A DNA stretch of 64,000 nucleotides. It comes from Vibrio aphrogenes. Its GTDB lineage: Bacteria > Pseudomonadota > Gammaproteobacteria > Enterobacterales > Vibrionaceae. The position numbers were made by a program, and so were the translations under genes. The stretch covers positions 868,001 through 932,000 of the forward strand of contig NZ_AP018689.1 in the NCBI RefSeq assembly GCF_002157735.2, in the 5' to 3' direction. Below the pieces are notes generated by a model. The model did no database searches. It had not been told where the DNA came from and saw nothing but the letters and a program-made list of their open reading frames with translations. Numbering within the stretch: position 1 is the stretch's first letter; every line of letters begins with the position of its first letter. This document shows positions 49,506 through 58,274 of the stretch, one piece after another.

Positions 49506-50066
49506 TCATTGGATTAGGGCTTTTTTTCGCCCAGTCAGCAGAGCCAAAATCAAGCCCGATAATGTACCAAATAGGTGTGCATTTAGCGCTACTGGCGCAT
49601 CGATTAACGATTGAGTGCCAGTAGGGGAGCCAAAGTTTTGTTCCCATAAAATCTTAATTAGCAGCCCTATTACAAGGTAAAGGCTTGATTGCCTCCCTGA
49701 GCGATATTCTTTTAAGGCATAAAATCCAAAGAGGCCATGTAACACTCCGGATAAGCCCACATACAGTGATAAATCAGTCAAGAGTAGTAAGCTGCCAATC
49801 GCGGTACTGATCCCTAAGATAATAAGCAATAAGCTACGCGATTCCAGTTGTGCTCGAAAAATAAAGCCGATAATCCAAAGACCGAATATATTCATGATTA
49901 AATGATAGAGATTGGTATGGGTAAAATTTCCTGTTACGATCCGCCACCATTCTCCAGAGATAATAGCCTGATGATCCCATTGGAGGATGTACCCTAAATG
50001 AGGGAGCTGAAAAAGCCCCATCAAAAGTGTCATAGTGAGTAGTAAAAGGAACGGTTTAAATTTCAT
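49506..50066 (-). CDS. rrtA: Rhombosortase (rhomboid-type intramembrane protease)
   Basis: 186 residues with about six membrane helices. The serine nucleophile lies in GLSGVLHGLFG and the histidine in LNAHLFGTLSG. Rhombosortases cleave GlyGly-CTERM tails of type II-secreted proteins in Vibrio and relatives. Such substrates are not encoded in this window. Its start codon overlaps that of the divergent DTW gene (shared CATG), so each promoter must lie inside the other gene. Confidence 0.87.
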   Translation of the reverse strand: MKFKPFLLLLTMTLLMGLFQLPHLGYILQWDHQAIISGEWWRIVTGNFTHTNLYHLIMNIFGLWIIGFIFRAQLESRSLLLIILGISTAIGSLLLLTDLSLYVGLSGVLHGLFGFYALKEYRSGRQSSLYLVIGLLIKILWEQNFGSPTGTQSLIDAPVALNAHLFGTLSGLILALLTGRKKALIQ

Positions 50067-50679
50067 GTCTCGATATTGTGTGCAATGTGGTAAGGCTCAT
50101 AATGCCTGTATTTGCCAATGGATAAAAGCAATAGACTCGCAAGTTAAGGTGGTTATTTTGCAACATCCATCGGAAACCAAGCGCCCAATGGGGACGGCAA
50201 AGATACTTGAATTGAGTTTAGAGCACTGTGAGCGCTGGGTTGGGGAAGATTTTTCTCACCATGATGGGCTGAATCATTTGTTACAAGACCCCCAGATTCA
50301 GCCATTGGTTTTGTATCCTAATGAACACAGCATCGAGCTAAATTCAACTAATCAACCGCAGATATGTCGTAATCCAGGCCAACAAGTCTGTCTCATCATA
50401 CTCGATGGAACTTGGAAGAAAGCGTATAAAATGTGGCAATTGTCTACAAATTTACACGCGCTTCCATCCATCATGCTTCCTAATCATCTTCAAGGGAACT
50501 ATCGGATCCGAAAAGCCCCATCAGAGCAGCATTTATCTACGGTTGAAGCGGTGTTTTATGCTTTAAATGTCCTTGACCCTGATTGCGATGCATCGTCGCT
50601 AATGACCACATTTATTAATATGATCGATTTTCAGATCGCACAAATGCCAGCGGGCACCTTTGAACGAAACTATCGCTAA
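50065..50679 (+). CDS. DTW-domain tRNA-uridine aminocarboxypropyltransferase
   Basis: 204 residues from the ATG at 50065. A zinc-type cysteine set CVQCGKAHNACIC is at the N-terminus. The family-defining motif is LDGTWKKAYKMW. KRPMGTAKI and the YRIRKAPSEQHLSTVEA segment fit TapT/YfiP enzymes, which add the acp group to tRNA uridine from S-adenosylmethionine. A GTG ten codons upstream would extend into rrtA and has no better ribosome site. A tandem repeat begins at its stop codon. Confidence 0.88.
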   Translation: MSRYCVQCGKAHNACICQWIKAIDSQVKVVILQHPSETKRPMGTAKILELSLEHCERWVGEDFSHHDGLNHLLQDPQIQPLVLYPNEHSIELNSTNQPQICRNPGQQVCLIILDGTWKKAYKMWQLSTNLHALPSIMLPNHLQGNYRIRKAPSEQHLSTVEAVFYALNVLDPDCDASSLMTTFINMIDFQIAQMPAGTFERNYR

Positions 50680-50730
50680 GCACAGGGCTATCCGCTAAGC
50701 ACAGGGCTATTGCTAAGTACAGTGCTACCG
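50670..50730 (+). repeat. 18-19 bp tandem repeat straddling the DTW gene stop
   Basis: Three units carry GCTAAGCACAGGGCTAT or a close variant, with GCTAAG at 50675, 50694 and 50712. The stop TAA of the gene is inside the first unit. Confidence 0.85.
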
Positions 50731-50737
50731 CTGTGGG

Positions 50738-52105
50738 TTAAAACAAGGTATGTGCTGAAAACAACTGTTGATGAAATTTTTGAGCATAACCATCGGTCAT
50801 CGCAGAGATATAATCAGCTAATATTCTTGTGCCACCTTGATGATGTTGCTCAGCCTCTTGCCATTTGTGTTTTGTCGCCTCAGGTAAAAGGCGCATAGGA
50901 TCAGCATTTAACGCTTCGAAAATATCCATGATAATTTGTTGTCCTTTATATTCAAATTGTTGAACTTCAGGGACATGAATTACATATTGCGAGACAAAGC
51001 TTTTAAAGACATCTAGTGCATAAGCCATTGGCGCATCTAAATAGGCGTTAATGTTGAGTAACTCATTATTAAATGAGTGCTCAGAATAAACGGGTGCCAG
51101 ATGAATACTGGTGAGTAAAGCATTGACGATGCCTCCAATGGCATCTTTACGTTCGTGATGTTTACCGGAAAAAAGCTTTTCACTTAAGGTATCGATATTT
51201 TTTTCAAACCAGTCATCGCCACAGTCTGCGAGCTTACTGGCCGCACCTTCTTGCCATTGTTTACGATTAACCATATTTAACACAATGGCATCCTCTAAAT
51301 CATGAACACCATAAGCGATATCATCAGCCAGTTCCATGATCGAACAATCTAAGGATTTAAAGCGAGTTTTACTGTGAGTATATGGGCCAGCCGTGGAGGG
51401 AACACGGTGAGTAGCAAGTAGGTCTTTATCACTTTGCTCAAGAGGCAATAGAACCCAGTTTAAAAAGTCATGGTCGATATCATAAATCCCTTTTGCCGGT
51501 AACCAATCCTGCGCTTTTAATTGTCGAGGTGAAGCGACTTCTGCGGGTTGATTTGGGTTGCTGACTTGGCTAATTAAGGCTGGATATTTTAATAAGCCTA
51601 ATAAGGTTCGCCGAGTGAGATTCATGCCGTGATGCTCGGTGTAAGGCTCTAATTGAGTCACAATGCGAAAAGTTTGAGCATTCCCTTCAAAGCCACCATG
51701 ATTGCGTAACATATAATTGAGAGCCACTTCTCCGCCATGTCCAAAGGGTGGATGGCCAATATCATGCGCTAAACACAAGGTCTCAATCAAGCTAGTAGGC
51801 GGCAAGATGGGTTGATAGTCCGGCTGTTTTTGTTTGAGCTGTTCTAGAATACCACTTCCAATCTGAGAAACTTCAAGCGAATGAGTTAATCGAGTGCGAT
51901 AAAAATCATTCAGCCCTGTTCCATGCACTTGTGTTTTGGCTTGTAAGCGTCGAAAAGCCGCCGAATGTAACACCCGAGCGCGGTCTCGCTGATACACATC
52001 GCGGTGGTCATTGCGCCTTAATTTTTGCTCATTATTGATGCGCTCTTGCCAATAGTTTGTATTGGACGAATTAAATAGACAGCTTGGGTTAGTGGTCTTT
52101 TTCAT
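50738..52105 (-). CDS. dGTP triphosphohydrolase-like HD protein
   Basis: A 455-residue HD-domain protein of the deoxyguanosinetriphosphate triphosphohydrolase-like family. Metal-binding residues appear in THSLEVSQIG, AHDIGHPPFGHGGE and the later MELADDIAYGVHDLEDA. It probably hydrolyses dNTPs to deoxynucleosides and triphosphate. It converges with the DTW gene. The left flank matches Vibrio order. Its other neighbour in Vibrio, yfbR, is displaced here by about 11 kb. Confidence 0.9.
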   Translation of the reverse strand: MKKTTNPSCLFNSSNTNYWQERINNEQKLRRNDHRDVYQRDRARVLHSAAFRRLQAKTQVHGTGLNDFYRTRLTHSLEVSQIGSGILEQLKQKQPDYQPILPPTSLIETLCLAHDIGHPPFGHGGEVALNYMLRNHGGFEGNAQTFRIVTQLEPYTEHHGMNLTRRTLLGLLKYPALISQVSNPNQPAEVASPRQLKAQDWLPAKGIYDIDHDFLNWVLLPLEQSDKDLLATHRVPSTAGPYTHSKTRFKSLDCSIMELADDIAYGVHDLEDAIVLNMVNRKQWQEGAASKLADCGDDWFEKNIDTLSEKLFSGKHHERKDAIGGIVNALLTSIHLAPVYSEHSFNNELLNINAYLDAPMAYALDVFKSFVSQYVIHVPEVQQFEYKGQQIIMDIFEALNADPMRLLPEATKHKWQEAEQHHQGGTRILADYISAMTDGYAQKFHQQLFSAHTLF

Positions 52106-52260
52106 TGATGTCCTTATAACATTGAGGGGGGTTACATCAAATTAAAATCAAGATTTACCTGACGCAAAAATAAGGTAATTCCTACATTATCATGAGACTG
52201 CGCTTATAGAGTTGTATAGATAAACATATAAAATAAATCTATACATATCAAGGAGGTTTT

Positions 52261-53055
52261 ATGAATAAGCTGATGTTTGATCCTCAAGTCAATCAAAACG
52301 TCTCTTTAAGTCATAGTTTATGGATTGAAATGATCACAGAAGGCTTATTAAAAAGAGAATTTTTATATTATTATCAACCTAAATATAATATAGATACCGA
52401 AGAGATTATTGGTTATGAAGCCCTTGCTCGCTGGAATAACTCACAATACGGTGCAATCTTACCTATGCATTTTATTCCATTTATTATGCAGAATGATTTA
52501 TGGAATGCTTTCTTTTTTAATGTTTTTTCAATGGGCCTTGTTTTTCAAGAAAAGATTAATCAGAAAAGAAATAACATAACCTTTTCATATAATATTGATG
52601 TTCAGCAGCTAAAAGAATTTGATTTTGCAGACAAAGTGAACATCTTGATAGAAAGTAAGAAGGTTGAGTTTGAAAATGTTATTTTTGAAGTTACAGAAAC
52701 ATCGTCTGGATTTGACAATGAAAATGTGACAATGAATCTTTTAAAGTTTATGGAAAAAGGAATAAAAATTTCCATGGATGATTATGGAAAGTCATATTCA
52801 TCTTTATCAAGGTTATTAAAGTTCCCATTCTCTGAAATTAAATTAGATTCGAGTTATATACAAAATGCAGTTATCAACCCTAATAGCATAAATAAAATAG
52901 AAAGAACTCAGGTATTAGCTAAGCACTTAGGTTTGTCTTTTATCGTTGAAGGGGTAGAGAATAAAAAGCAACTTTCAATTTTGAAAAGTATAGGATGCAA
53001 GTTCGCTCAAGGTTATTACTTTTCAAAGCCTATGCATCCTATTGAAATTACTTAA
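52261..53055 (+). CDS. Stand-alone EAL-domain cyclic-di-GMP phosphodiesterase
   Basis: 264 residues, almost entirely one EAL domain, with no signal peptide, REC or GGDEF. The catalytic set looks complete: E53-A54-L55, N111, E146, D173-D174, K194, E230 and Q250. It should therefore hydrolyse c-di-GMP in the cytoplasm. A perfect AAGGAGG lies 3-4 bp before the ATG. Base composition is more AT-rich than the flanking dgt-like gene. It ends 6 bp from the convergent hybrid kinase gene, an arrangement like bvgR beside bvgAS. Confidence 0.9.
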   Translation: MNKLMFDPQVNQNVSLSHSLWIEMITEGLLKREFLYYYQPKYNIDTEEIIGYEALARWNNSQYGAILPMHFIPFIMQNDLWNAFFFNVFSMGLVFQEKINQKRNNITFSYNIDVQQLKEFDFADKVNILIESKKVEFENVIFEVTETSSGFDNENVTMNLLKFMEKGIKISMDDYGKSYSSLSRLLKFPFSEIKLDSSYIQNAVINPNSINKIERTQVLAKHLGLSFIVEGVENKKQLSILKSIGCKFAQGYYFSKPMHPIEIT

Positions 53056-53061
53056 AAGCCA

Positions 53062-56000
53062 TTATTCAATACTGTTTGATTCTAATAGCATCATTTCTTT
53101 ATATATTAGCAATGAAGTTATTTTTATTGCTTCAAACTTATCGTTGTTTGTTATGTGATCTTCCAAAATCTGGCATTGCTTGGCCAGATTGTTTTGATTG
53201 ATTATTTTTGCTGCCCCTTTAACTTTATGGGCGATTTCTTTTATGACTACTCTCTCTTTATTGTTTATTGCTCTTTCAAGTGCTTCTTTGTCATTTTTAT
53301 TTTCTTTGATGACTTCTTTTATTATCTGAGTCATATCAATACTTAGATTATCTTGATTAACATTGATAGAAGAGGAGAAAATAGTCTCTTTTAATAATGC
53401 CTGATTTAGGTTATCTAAGCTTAGCGGCTTGAACAAGCAGTCATTCATTCCTACGTCAATGCAGCGTTGATATTGGTCAGTTTGGGCATTGGCAGTAAAT
53501 CCAATAATATAAGTAGGGATTGAATGTATATTGTTTTCTTCAATCTTTCTTATGTTTTCTGTTAATTGATAACCATTCATAATAGGCATGTTACAATCAG
53601 TGATAACGATATGAAATTGCTCACTAGACCATAGATGTAAGCCTTCTTCACCATTATTTGCTGATTTAACACGATAACCAAGATATTGTAATTGTTGGCA
53701 AAGTAATAATCGATTAGCTGCATGGTCATCAATGATCAATACTTTTCTTGATTTTTTTTCAATATTTGGCGTTATTAAAAAATCATGCTCTGGTTTATTT
53801 TCTGGTGCCAAAGTGTCAACGGTTAATTGAATTTCTATTTTAGTTCCTTTATGTAAGGTACTGGTTAAATGAATTTTTGCTCCCATCAGCTCACATAAAG
53901 AGTCTACTATGGATAGACCAAGCCCTGTACCTTGTTTGGTGACGTCATTATGTACCTGAACGAAAGGTTGAAAAAGTTTATGCTGAGCTTGGATGTCCAT
54001 TCCCATCCCCGTGTCTTCTACAATGATCGCAATTTTTTGCTGACCAGGAATGCTCCCGGATGAGTCTAGTAATTTGGCTGTTAAAGAGACACTTCCTTGT
54101 TCGGTAAACTTAATTGCGTTACTTAATAAATTGGTTAGTATTTGCCTAAAACGCATCGGGTCAAGCAAGATCTCATTACCAATACGATGATCAATCTTGA
54201 CATTCAATTGTAGATATTTTTGCCTAGCCAACCCATCGAATATTCTAATAACCCCCTCTAAAGCTTCTCTAAAATTCACACGCTGAGGTGACAGTTTCAC
54301 ATAGCCAGATTCAATTCGTACTACGTCTAAGATATCACCAATAAGGGCTTGTAATTCATGAGCTGATTTATAAGCAACTTCTAATCCAGAATGATCGAGC
54401 TCACCAAGATTGGCTTTTTTAATCGATAACTCAAGTAACCCAATGATGGCATTCATCGGAGTACGTATTTCATGACTCATAGTAGCTAAAAAGGTGGTCT
54501 TAGCTCGGCTGGCTTGTTCCAATTGGGCAATAAGATGTTGTCTTTCGCTAATATCTATCCAACCACAAATTACACCCTGGCACTGACCATCGTTATCAAA
54601 GTAGGGTTCAATCCAATGATAAATATCCGTAAGAGCTCCATTCAAATGTATGCATCTATCCATTAAAATTGGCGTCATTTCTTGAATCACTTTTTTATAA
54701 TCAGCCTCAAATTCATGTGCATCTTGAAAGTTTTTTTTGATTTCTAATGGTGTTTTACCTAATGCACATTCTTTTGATAGATTAAAGGCTTGGTAATAAT
54801 AATGATTACAAGCGATTAGTTTTAAATCTTTATCACGGACATAGATTGGATGGGGAATACCATTGATTAAAGCTTGCATAAAGATTAATTGATCATTTAG
54901 CTTTGATTCTGCTTTTCTTCGGACACTAATTTGTTTATGTAGTCTTTTATTCCAAAAGAATGAAAGAATAGCAATGATAATAATAAATGAGATCAATAGG
55001 TAGATTTGAGCTTTGTAATCTCGCCAACTAGGAGATTCTAAGGCCGCATTTTCACGCCATTTATTGGTGATATTTGCAATTTCATCAGGAGAAATCGAAA
55101 CGATGGCTTTTTCAATAATGGAGTTTAATATTTGATTATTTTTGTTGGTAACAAACGAAACGGATAAAGAAGGATAGATTATTGAGGAAATTTTGAGGTT
55201 GGTATTAAAATAACGAATAACATAATATTGTGCCACCCTTAATTGAACTATGGTTGCATCGGCTTTTTTGTCACTGATCATTTGCATGGACTCTAAGATA
55301 TTGTCTGACGTAATAAAATCAATATTAGGGTAATCCGACTGTATTTTAGAAACGGTAATATCAGAACGTTGTAGCACCAATCGATTTGGTTTTAAGTCCT
55401 CGATACTTTCAATATTAGTATCATCTCTAGTGACTAAGACCATATTGTCATGAAATATAGGGCGTGTGAATGTGAGGCCTTTTTTTCTTTCTTCGCTTTC
55501 GGCTAATAATGAAAGGTCAGCTTTATTGTTTAATAATGATTCAGTATCTTCTTTCAATGAGTTTGAAAGGGTAAAGTCAAAAGCTAAACCTGTTTTAAAG
55601 TTGATGATGTTTAAAATGTCTTTGATGATTCCTTGTACATGACCATTTTTATCATTAAAAGCAAAGGGCGCTGAGGTATCGGCAGTGGTGAATTTGACAA
55701 CAGGATTTGCTTTTATCCATTCTTTTTCTTGGCTGGAAAAATTAATAATTGGGCTATCTAAGTAACTGATAGAACCAGCACTCCATCTTTTTAAAATATT
55801 CTTATTGGTACTTTTACTGATAGCATTTAAAGAAGTGTTGATGATATCACCAAGGTGAGTATCAGTTTCTCGATAAGCGAATGAGAAGCCTGATGTATCA
55901 ATATTTAAGAAGGCATAAAGCTTTACACCATTAACAAGTCTTTGGTTTATAAAGTAATTTGCGCTTATCATGTCCCCTAAAAAATAATCAACTTTACCGA

Positions 56001-56610
56001 AGTGTAACGCATTGATGGCCTCATTGGTTGATGGGTAAACTTGCCAACGGACATTCGGGTAGAGATTTTTGAGCATTTGCTTAGGCAAGTAATTGTCAAC
56101 CACACTGATTGATTCATTAGTGGGCTCAAATTGGGTATTTAACCCTATTTTTTCGTCTCGAGAAAAGAGTGCCACTTTGTCTATTGCATAGGCTTGAGTG
56201 AGTGCAAATGGCCCATTTACTTTTTCATAAAGATTGGCACTAGGAATTAGGTCAACATCCTGGTTGTTGAGTGCGGTAATGAGTTCATTTTTGTTGGTGT
56301 AGGACTTAATGACAATATTCAGCTTTGTGAGCTGTGAGATTAAAGCTAAATAATCAGCAGAAATACCTTCGTAATTGATTCGACTGAGCGTGAAATCATA
56401 AGGTTCATGATTAGGTGTGGAGATGCCAACGGTTAAGGTTTTTTTGGTATCCAACCAAGCTTGCTGTTGCGGAGAAAACTGGGCATGTAAATTGCTTTTG
56501 TGTTCCCTACCTAATAATTGAAGAGTTTGGTATTTATCATTACTTTTAGCATAAGGGATAATACATAAAAAAATAGTAAATATTAGCCCTGGTAGAAAAC
56601 AACGTTTCAT
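53062..56610 (-). CDS. BvgS/EvgS-type unorthodox hybrid sensor kinase
   Basis: 1182 residues. A signal/anchor (1-22) and two solute-binding Venus-flytrap domains (about 57-275 and 305-520) lie in the periplasm. A membrane helix (536-553), a PAS domain (575-690), HisKA with phospho-acceptor His713 (MSHEIRTP), and HATPase (DTGMG 866-870, GTGLGLS 894-900) follow. A receiver has Asp1005 and Lys1061. A C-terminal Hpt has His1128 (EIAHKVKGAAK). All phosphorelay residues are present. The domain order equals BvgS. It directly follows the response regulator (TAA-ATG). Confidence 0.95.
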   Translation of the reverse strand: MKRCFLPGLIFTIFLCIIPYAKSNDKYQTLQLLGREHKSNLHAQFSPQQQAWLDTKKTLTVGISTPNHEPYDFTLSRINYEGISADYLALISQLTKLNIVIKSYTNKNELITALNNQDVDLIPSANLYEKVNGPFALTQAYAIDKVALFSRDEKIGLNTQFEPTNESISVVDNYLPKQMLKNLYPNVRWQVYPSTNEAINALHFGKVDYFLGDMISANYFINQRLVNGVKLYAFLNIDTSGFSFAYRETDTHLGDIINTSLNAISKSTNKNILKRWSAGSISYLDSPIINFSSQEKEWIKANPVVKFTTADTSAPFAFNDKNGHVQGIIKDILNIINFKTGLAFDFTLSNSLKEDTESLLNNKADLSLLAESEERKKGLTFTRPIFHDNMVLVTRDDTNIESIEDLKPNRLVLQRSDITVSKIQSDYPNIDFITSDNILESMQMISDKKADATIVQLRVAQYYVIRYFNTNLKISSIIYPSLSVSFVTNKNNQILNSIIEKAIVSISPDEIANITNKWRENAALESPSWRDYKAQIYLLISFIIIIAILSFFWNKRLHKQISVRRKAESKLNDQLIFMQALINGIPHPIYVRDKDLKLIACNHYYYQAFNLSKECALGKTPLEIKKNFQDAHEFEADYKKVIQEMTPILMDRCIHLNGALTDIYHWIEPYFDNDGQCQGVICGWIDISERQHLIAQLEQASRAKTTFLATMSHEIRTPMNAIIGLLELSIKKANLGELDHSGLEVAYKSAHELQALIGDILDVVRIESGYVKLSPQRVNFREALEGVIRIFDGLARQKYLQLNVKIDHRIGNEILLDPMRFRQILTNLLSNAIKFTEQGSVSLTAKLLDSSGSIPGQQKIAIIVEDTGMGMDIQAQHKLFQPFVQVHNDVTKQGTGLGLSIVDSLCELMGAKIHLTSTLHKGTKIEIQLTVDTLAPENKPEHDFLITPNIEKKSRKVLIIDDHAANRLLLCQQLQYLGYRVKSANNGEEGLHLWSSEQFHIVITDCNMPIMNGYQLTENIRKIEENNIHSIPTYIIGFTANAQTDQYQRCIDVGMNDCLFKPLSLDNLNQALLKETIFSSSINVNQDNLSIDMTQIIKEVIKENKNDKEALERAINNKERVVIKEIAHKVKGAAKIINQNNLAKQCQILEDHITNNDKFEAIKITSLLIYKEMMLLESNSIE

Positions 56611-57234
56611 TTAAATAAGTCCATTTCTTTTTGAAAAATTGGTTAAATCAATGATGGATTTTACCCCGATTTTTTCAATAATCCGTGCTTTATAAGTGCT
56701 GATAGTCTTGTTACTTAATAACATTTTTTCGGCAATTTCTTTATTTGAAAAACCTTGAGACAGTTGTTGAAGCACCATGAGTTCTCTATCTGATAATGTC
56801 TGAACTAACTGTTCTTCATTGGTGATTTTTCGTGAACGTGAATGGGCCAAAGTTGATGCTGGAAAATAATTATGTCCAGAAAGAATGGCTTTGGTCGCAG
56901 TGACTATATTAGTGAGATCTTCATTTTTAGAGACAAACCCTGTCGCCCCCATTTGTAAGCAGCGTAAAGCAAAATGATCACTCGTATGCGTGGTTAAGAT
57001 TAGTGATTTTATCTCAGGTTTATTTTTTATGGTGCGATGTAACACTTCCATTCCATCGAGCTGAGGAATATTTAAATCTAAAATAACGATATCAATATTC
57101 TCATTATTAATGATTTTGAGCGCATCAACTCCGTTGTCAGCTTCTAATAAATCCGTAATCCCTGCATTTTTTAGTAACATTTTTACGGCCATACGAATGG
57201 CAGGATGGTCATCAACAATTAATACTTTTGACAT
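56611..57234 (-). CDS. NarL/LuxR-type response regulator (BvgA/EvgA-like)
   Basis: 207 residues, the size of BvgA and EvgA. The receiver has Asp8-Asp9, phospho-acceptor Asp53 (VILDLN) and the conserved Lys in GFVSKNED. The C-terminal LuxR-type helix-turn-helix spans about 143-205 (LSDRELMVLQQLSQGFSNKEI). It would take phosphate from the Hpt of the adjacent kinase. It is divergent from the pilin gene across 424 bp with inverted heptad sites, making the pilus operon and its own promoter the likely targets. Confidence 0.93.
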   Translation of the reverse strand: MSKVLIVDDHPAIRMAVKMLLKNAGITDLLEADNGVDALKIINNENIDIVILDLNIPQLDGMEVLHRTIKNKPEIKSLILTTHTSDHFALRCLQMGATGFVSKNEDLTNIVTATKAILSGHNYFPASTLAHSRSRKITNEEQLVQTLSDRELMVLQQLSQGFSNKEIAEKMLLSNKTISTYKARIIEKIGVKSIIDLTNFSKRNGLI

Positions 57235-57658
57235 TTTTTTTCCTTTTGTACAACTATGCTCTCATAGGAAGTCTAATAAATGAGTATATTTTTTGTGTAA
57301 ATGGATTGCGAGGAAATGTTTTTTTTAATTAGATTTCGATCACTATTACGTGCTTGCTTATTTTTATCTATATTTCATTACATCTCTAATTATTATCTAA
57401 TCACATTTTTTTTACAAAGCCAATTCCTATTCATCATTAGGACAATAAATCATTTCTATAGGAAAATTCCTACAGAAACCGATTTGGCTTTACGGTAACT
57501 TAATAGTCGTAGATTAGATTTACCAAATGATGATTATTTTATTTGGTTTTTATCACGTTACATGTGTTGTTATTTTGTAAATTTATTATTTTTCTAATTT
57601 TAGAAAGGATTTCTATTCAAAGTATTTTGCTTTGGATAGAAGATATAGGAGAAGTGTT
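57235..57658. other. 424-bp divergent control region between regulator and pilin
   Basis: Very AT-rich, with no gene. It holds WTTCYTA-type heptads (57423-57472), bracketed by an inverted pair AAAGCCAA (57416-57423) and TTGGCTTT (57484-57491), plus a palindrome TAGAAA-GGA-TTTCTA at 57601-57615, 44 bp before the pilin start. The size is close to the bvgA-fhaB intergenic region. Confidence 0.7.
57423..57472. promoter_or_regulatory. Cluster of BvgA-like heptads
   Basis: ATTCCTA (57423-57429), TAGGAAA (57459-57465) and ATTCCTA (57466-57472) match WTTCYTA exactly, the last two as an abutting inverted pair TAGGAAAATTCCTA. Near matches are at 57265-57271 and 57438-57444. The consensus is that reported for BvgA; binding here is inferred. 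Confidence 0.5.
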
Positions 57659-58207
57659 ATGTTGAATAAAACTCGTTTATCTGTATTAACTTTAGGTATT
57701 TTGGTCGCTGGTACGGCATCAGCAGCCAGCGATAACACGATTAATTTTCAAGGAGAGGTCGCCGCGCAAACTTGTCAAGTAACTGTCAATGGTAATGCAG
57801 CTAACCCGACAGTGCTACTACCAACAGTCAGTACTACCGATTTAACTGCAGCAGGTGCAACCGCTGGTAAAACGGCATTTACTATTGGTGTGACAGGGTG
57901 TGAAGCACCAGCAGAAGGAGCAGAATTAAAAATAAGCACTGTTTTTGTTGGGAATAATGTGGATACCGATGGCAACTTATCTAACGTTGCAGGTACGGCA
58001 ACTAATGTTGCTTTGCAATTATTAACGCCAACCAGCACTGTTATTAATTTGAATACTCCATCTGAGACTAAAGACAAGGCCATTTCTTTGGATGCTGCGG
58101 CTACTTCAGGTTCTGCCGACTACTTTGTGCAATATGTCTCTACCGCGGGCAGTGCGACGGCTGGTTCTGTTGTAGGTTCAGTTCAGTACGCACTATCTTA
58201 CAACTAA
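57659..58207 (+). CDS. Major fimbrial subunit (FimA-type pilin)
   Basis: 182 residues from the ATG at 57659, preceded by ATAGGAGAAG. The signal peptide ends near ASAAS. The mature pilin begins NTINFQGEVAAQTCQV, the donor strand and first Cys, has a second Cys in GVTGCEAP, and ends with the near-terminal tyrosine in VQYALSYN. These are the marks of the chaperone-usher fimbrillin family. It is rich in alanine and threonine. It is the first gene of the operon, followed by a hairpin that would keep its mRNA level above the downstream genes. Confidence 0.93.
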   Translation: MLNKTRLSVLTLGILVAGTASAASDNTINFQGEVAAQTCQVTVNGNAANPTVLLPTVSTTDLTAAGATAGKTAFTIGVTGCEAPAEGAELKISTVFVGNNVDTDGNLSNVAGTATNVALQLLTPTSTVINLNTPSETKDKAISLDAAATSGSADYFVQYVSTAGSATAGSVVGSVQYALSYN

Positions 58208-58215
58208 AAGTAGGA

Positions 58216-58247
58216 AAAATAGGGCCGCCCCCAGGCCCTATTTTATT
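58216..58247 (+). terminator. Intra-operon attenuating terminator after the pilin
   Basis: The 11-bp perfect stem AAAATAGGGCC / GGCCCTATTTT is followed by ATT. Partial read-through would explain expression of chaperone and usher from the same promoter. Confidence 0.8.
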
Positions 58248-58274
58248 CACCAATGGATTGCAGGCAGAATTAAA

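Noticed and set aside
50670..50730. CRISPR-like array
   Set aside because: The units are contiguous 18-19 bp tandem copies without spacers, and no cas genes are present.
57235..57658. Possible fimS-like invertible promoter for phase variation of the pilus
   Set aside because: The inverted pairs found (8 bp around the heptads; TAGAAA/TTTCTA) are short and do not bracket a promoter-sized segment, and no recombinase gene is nearby.
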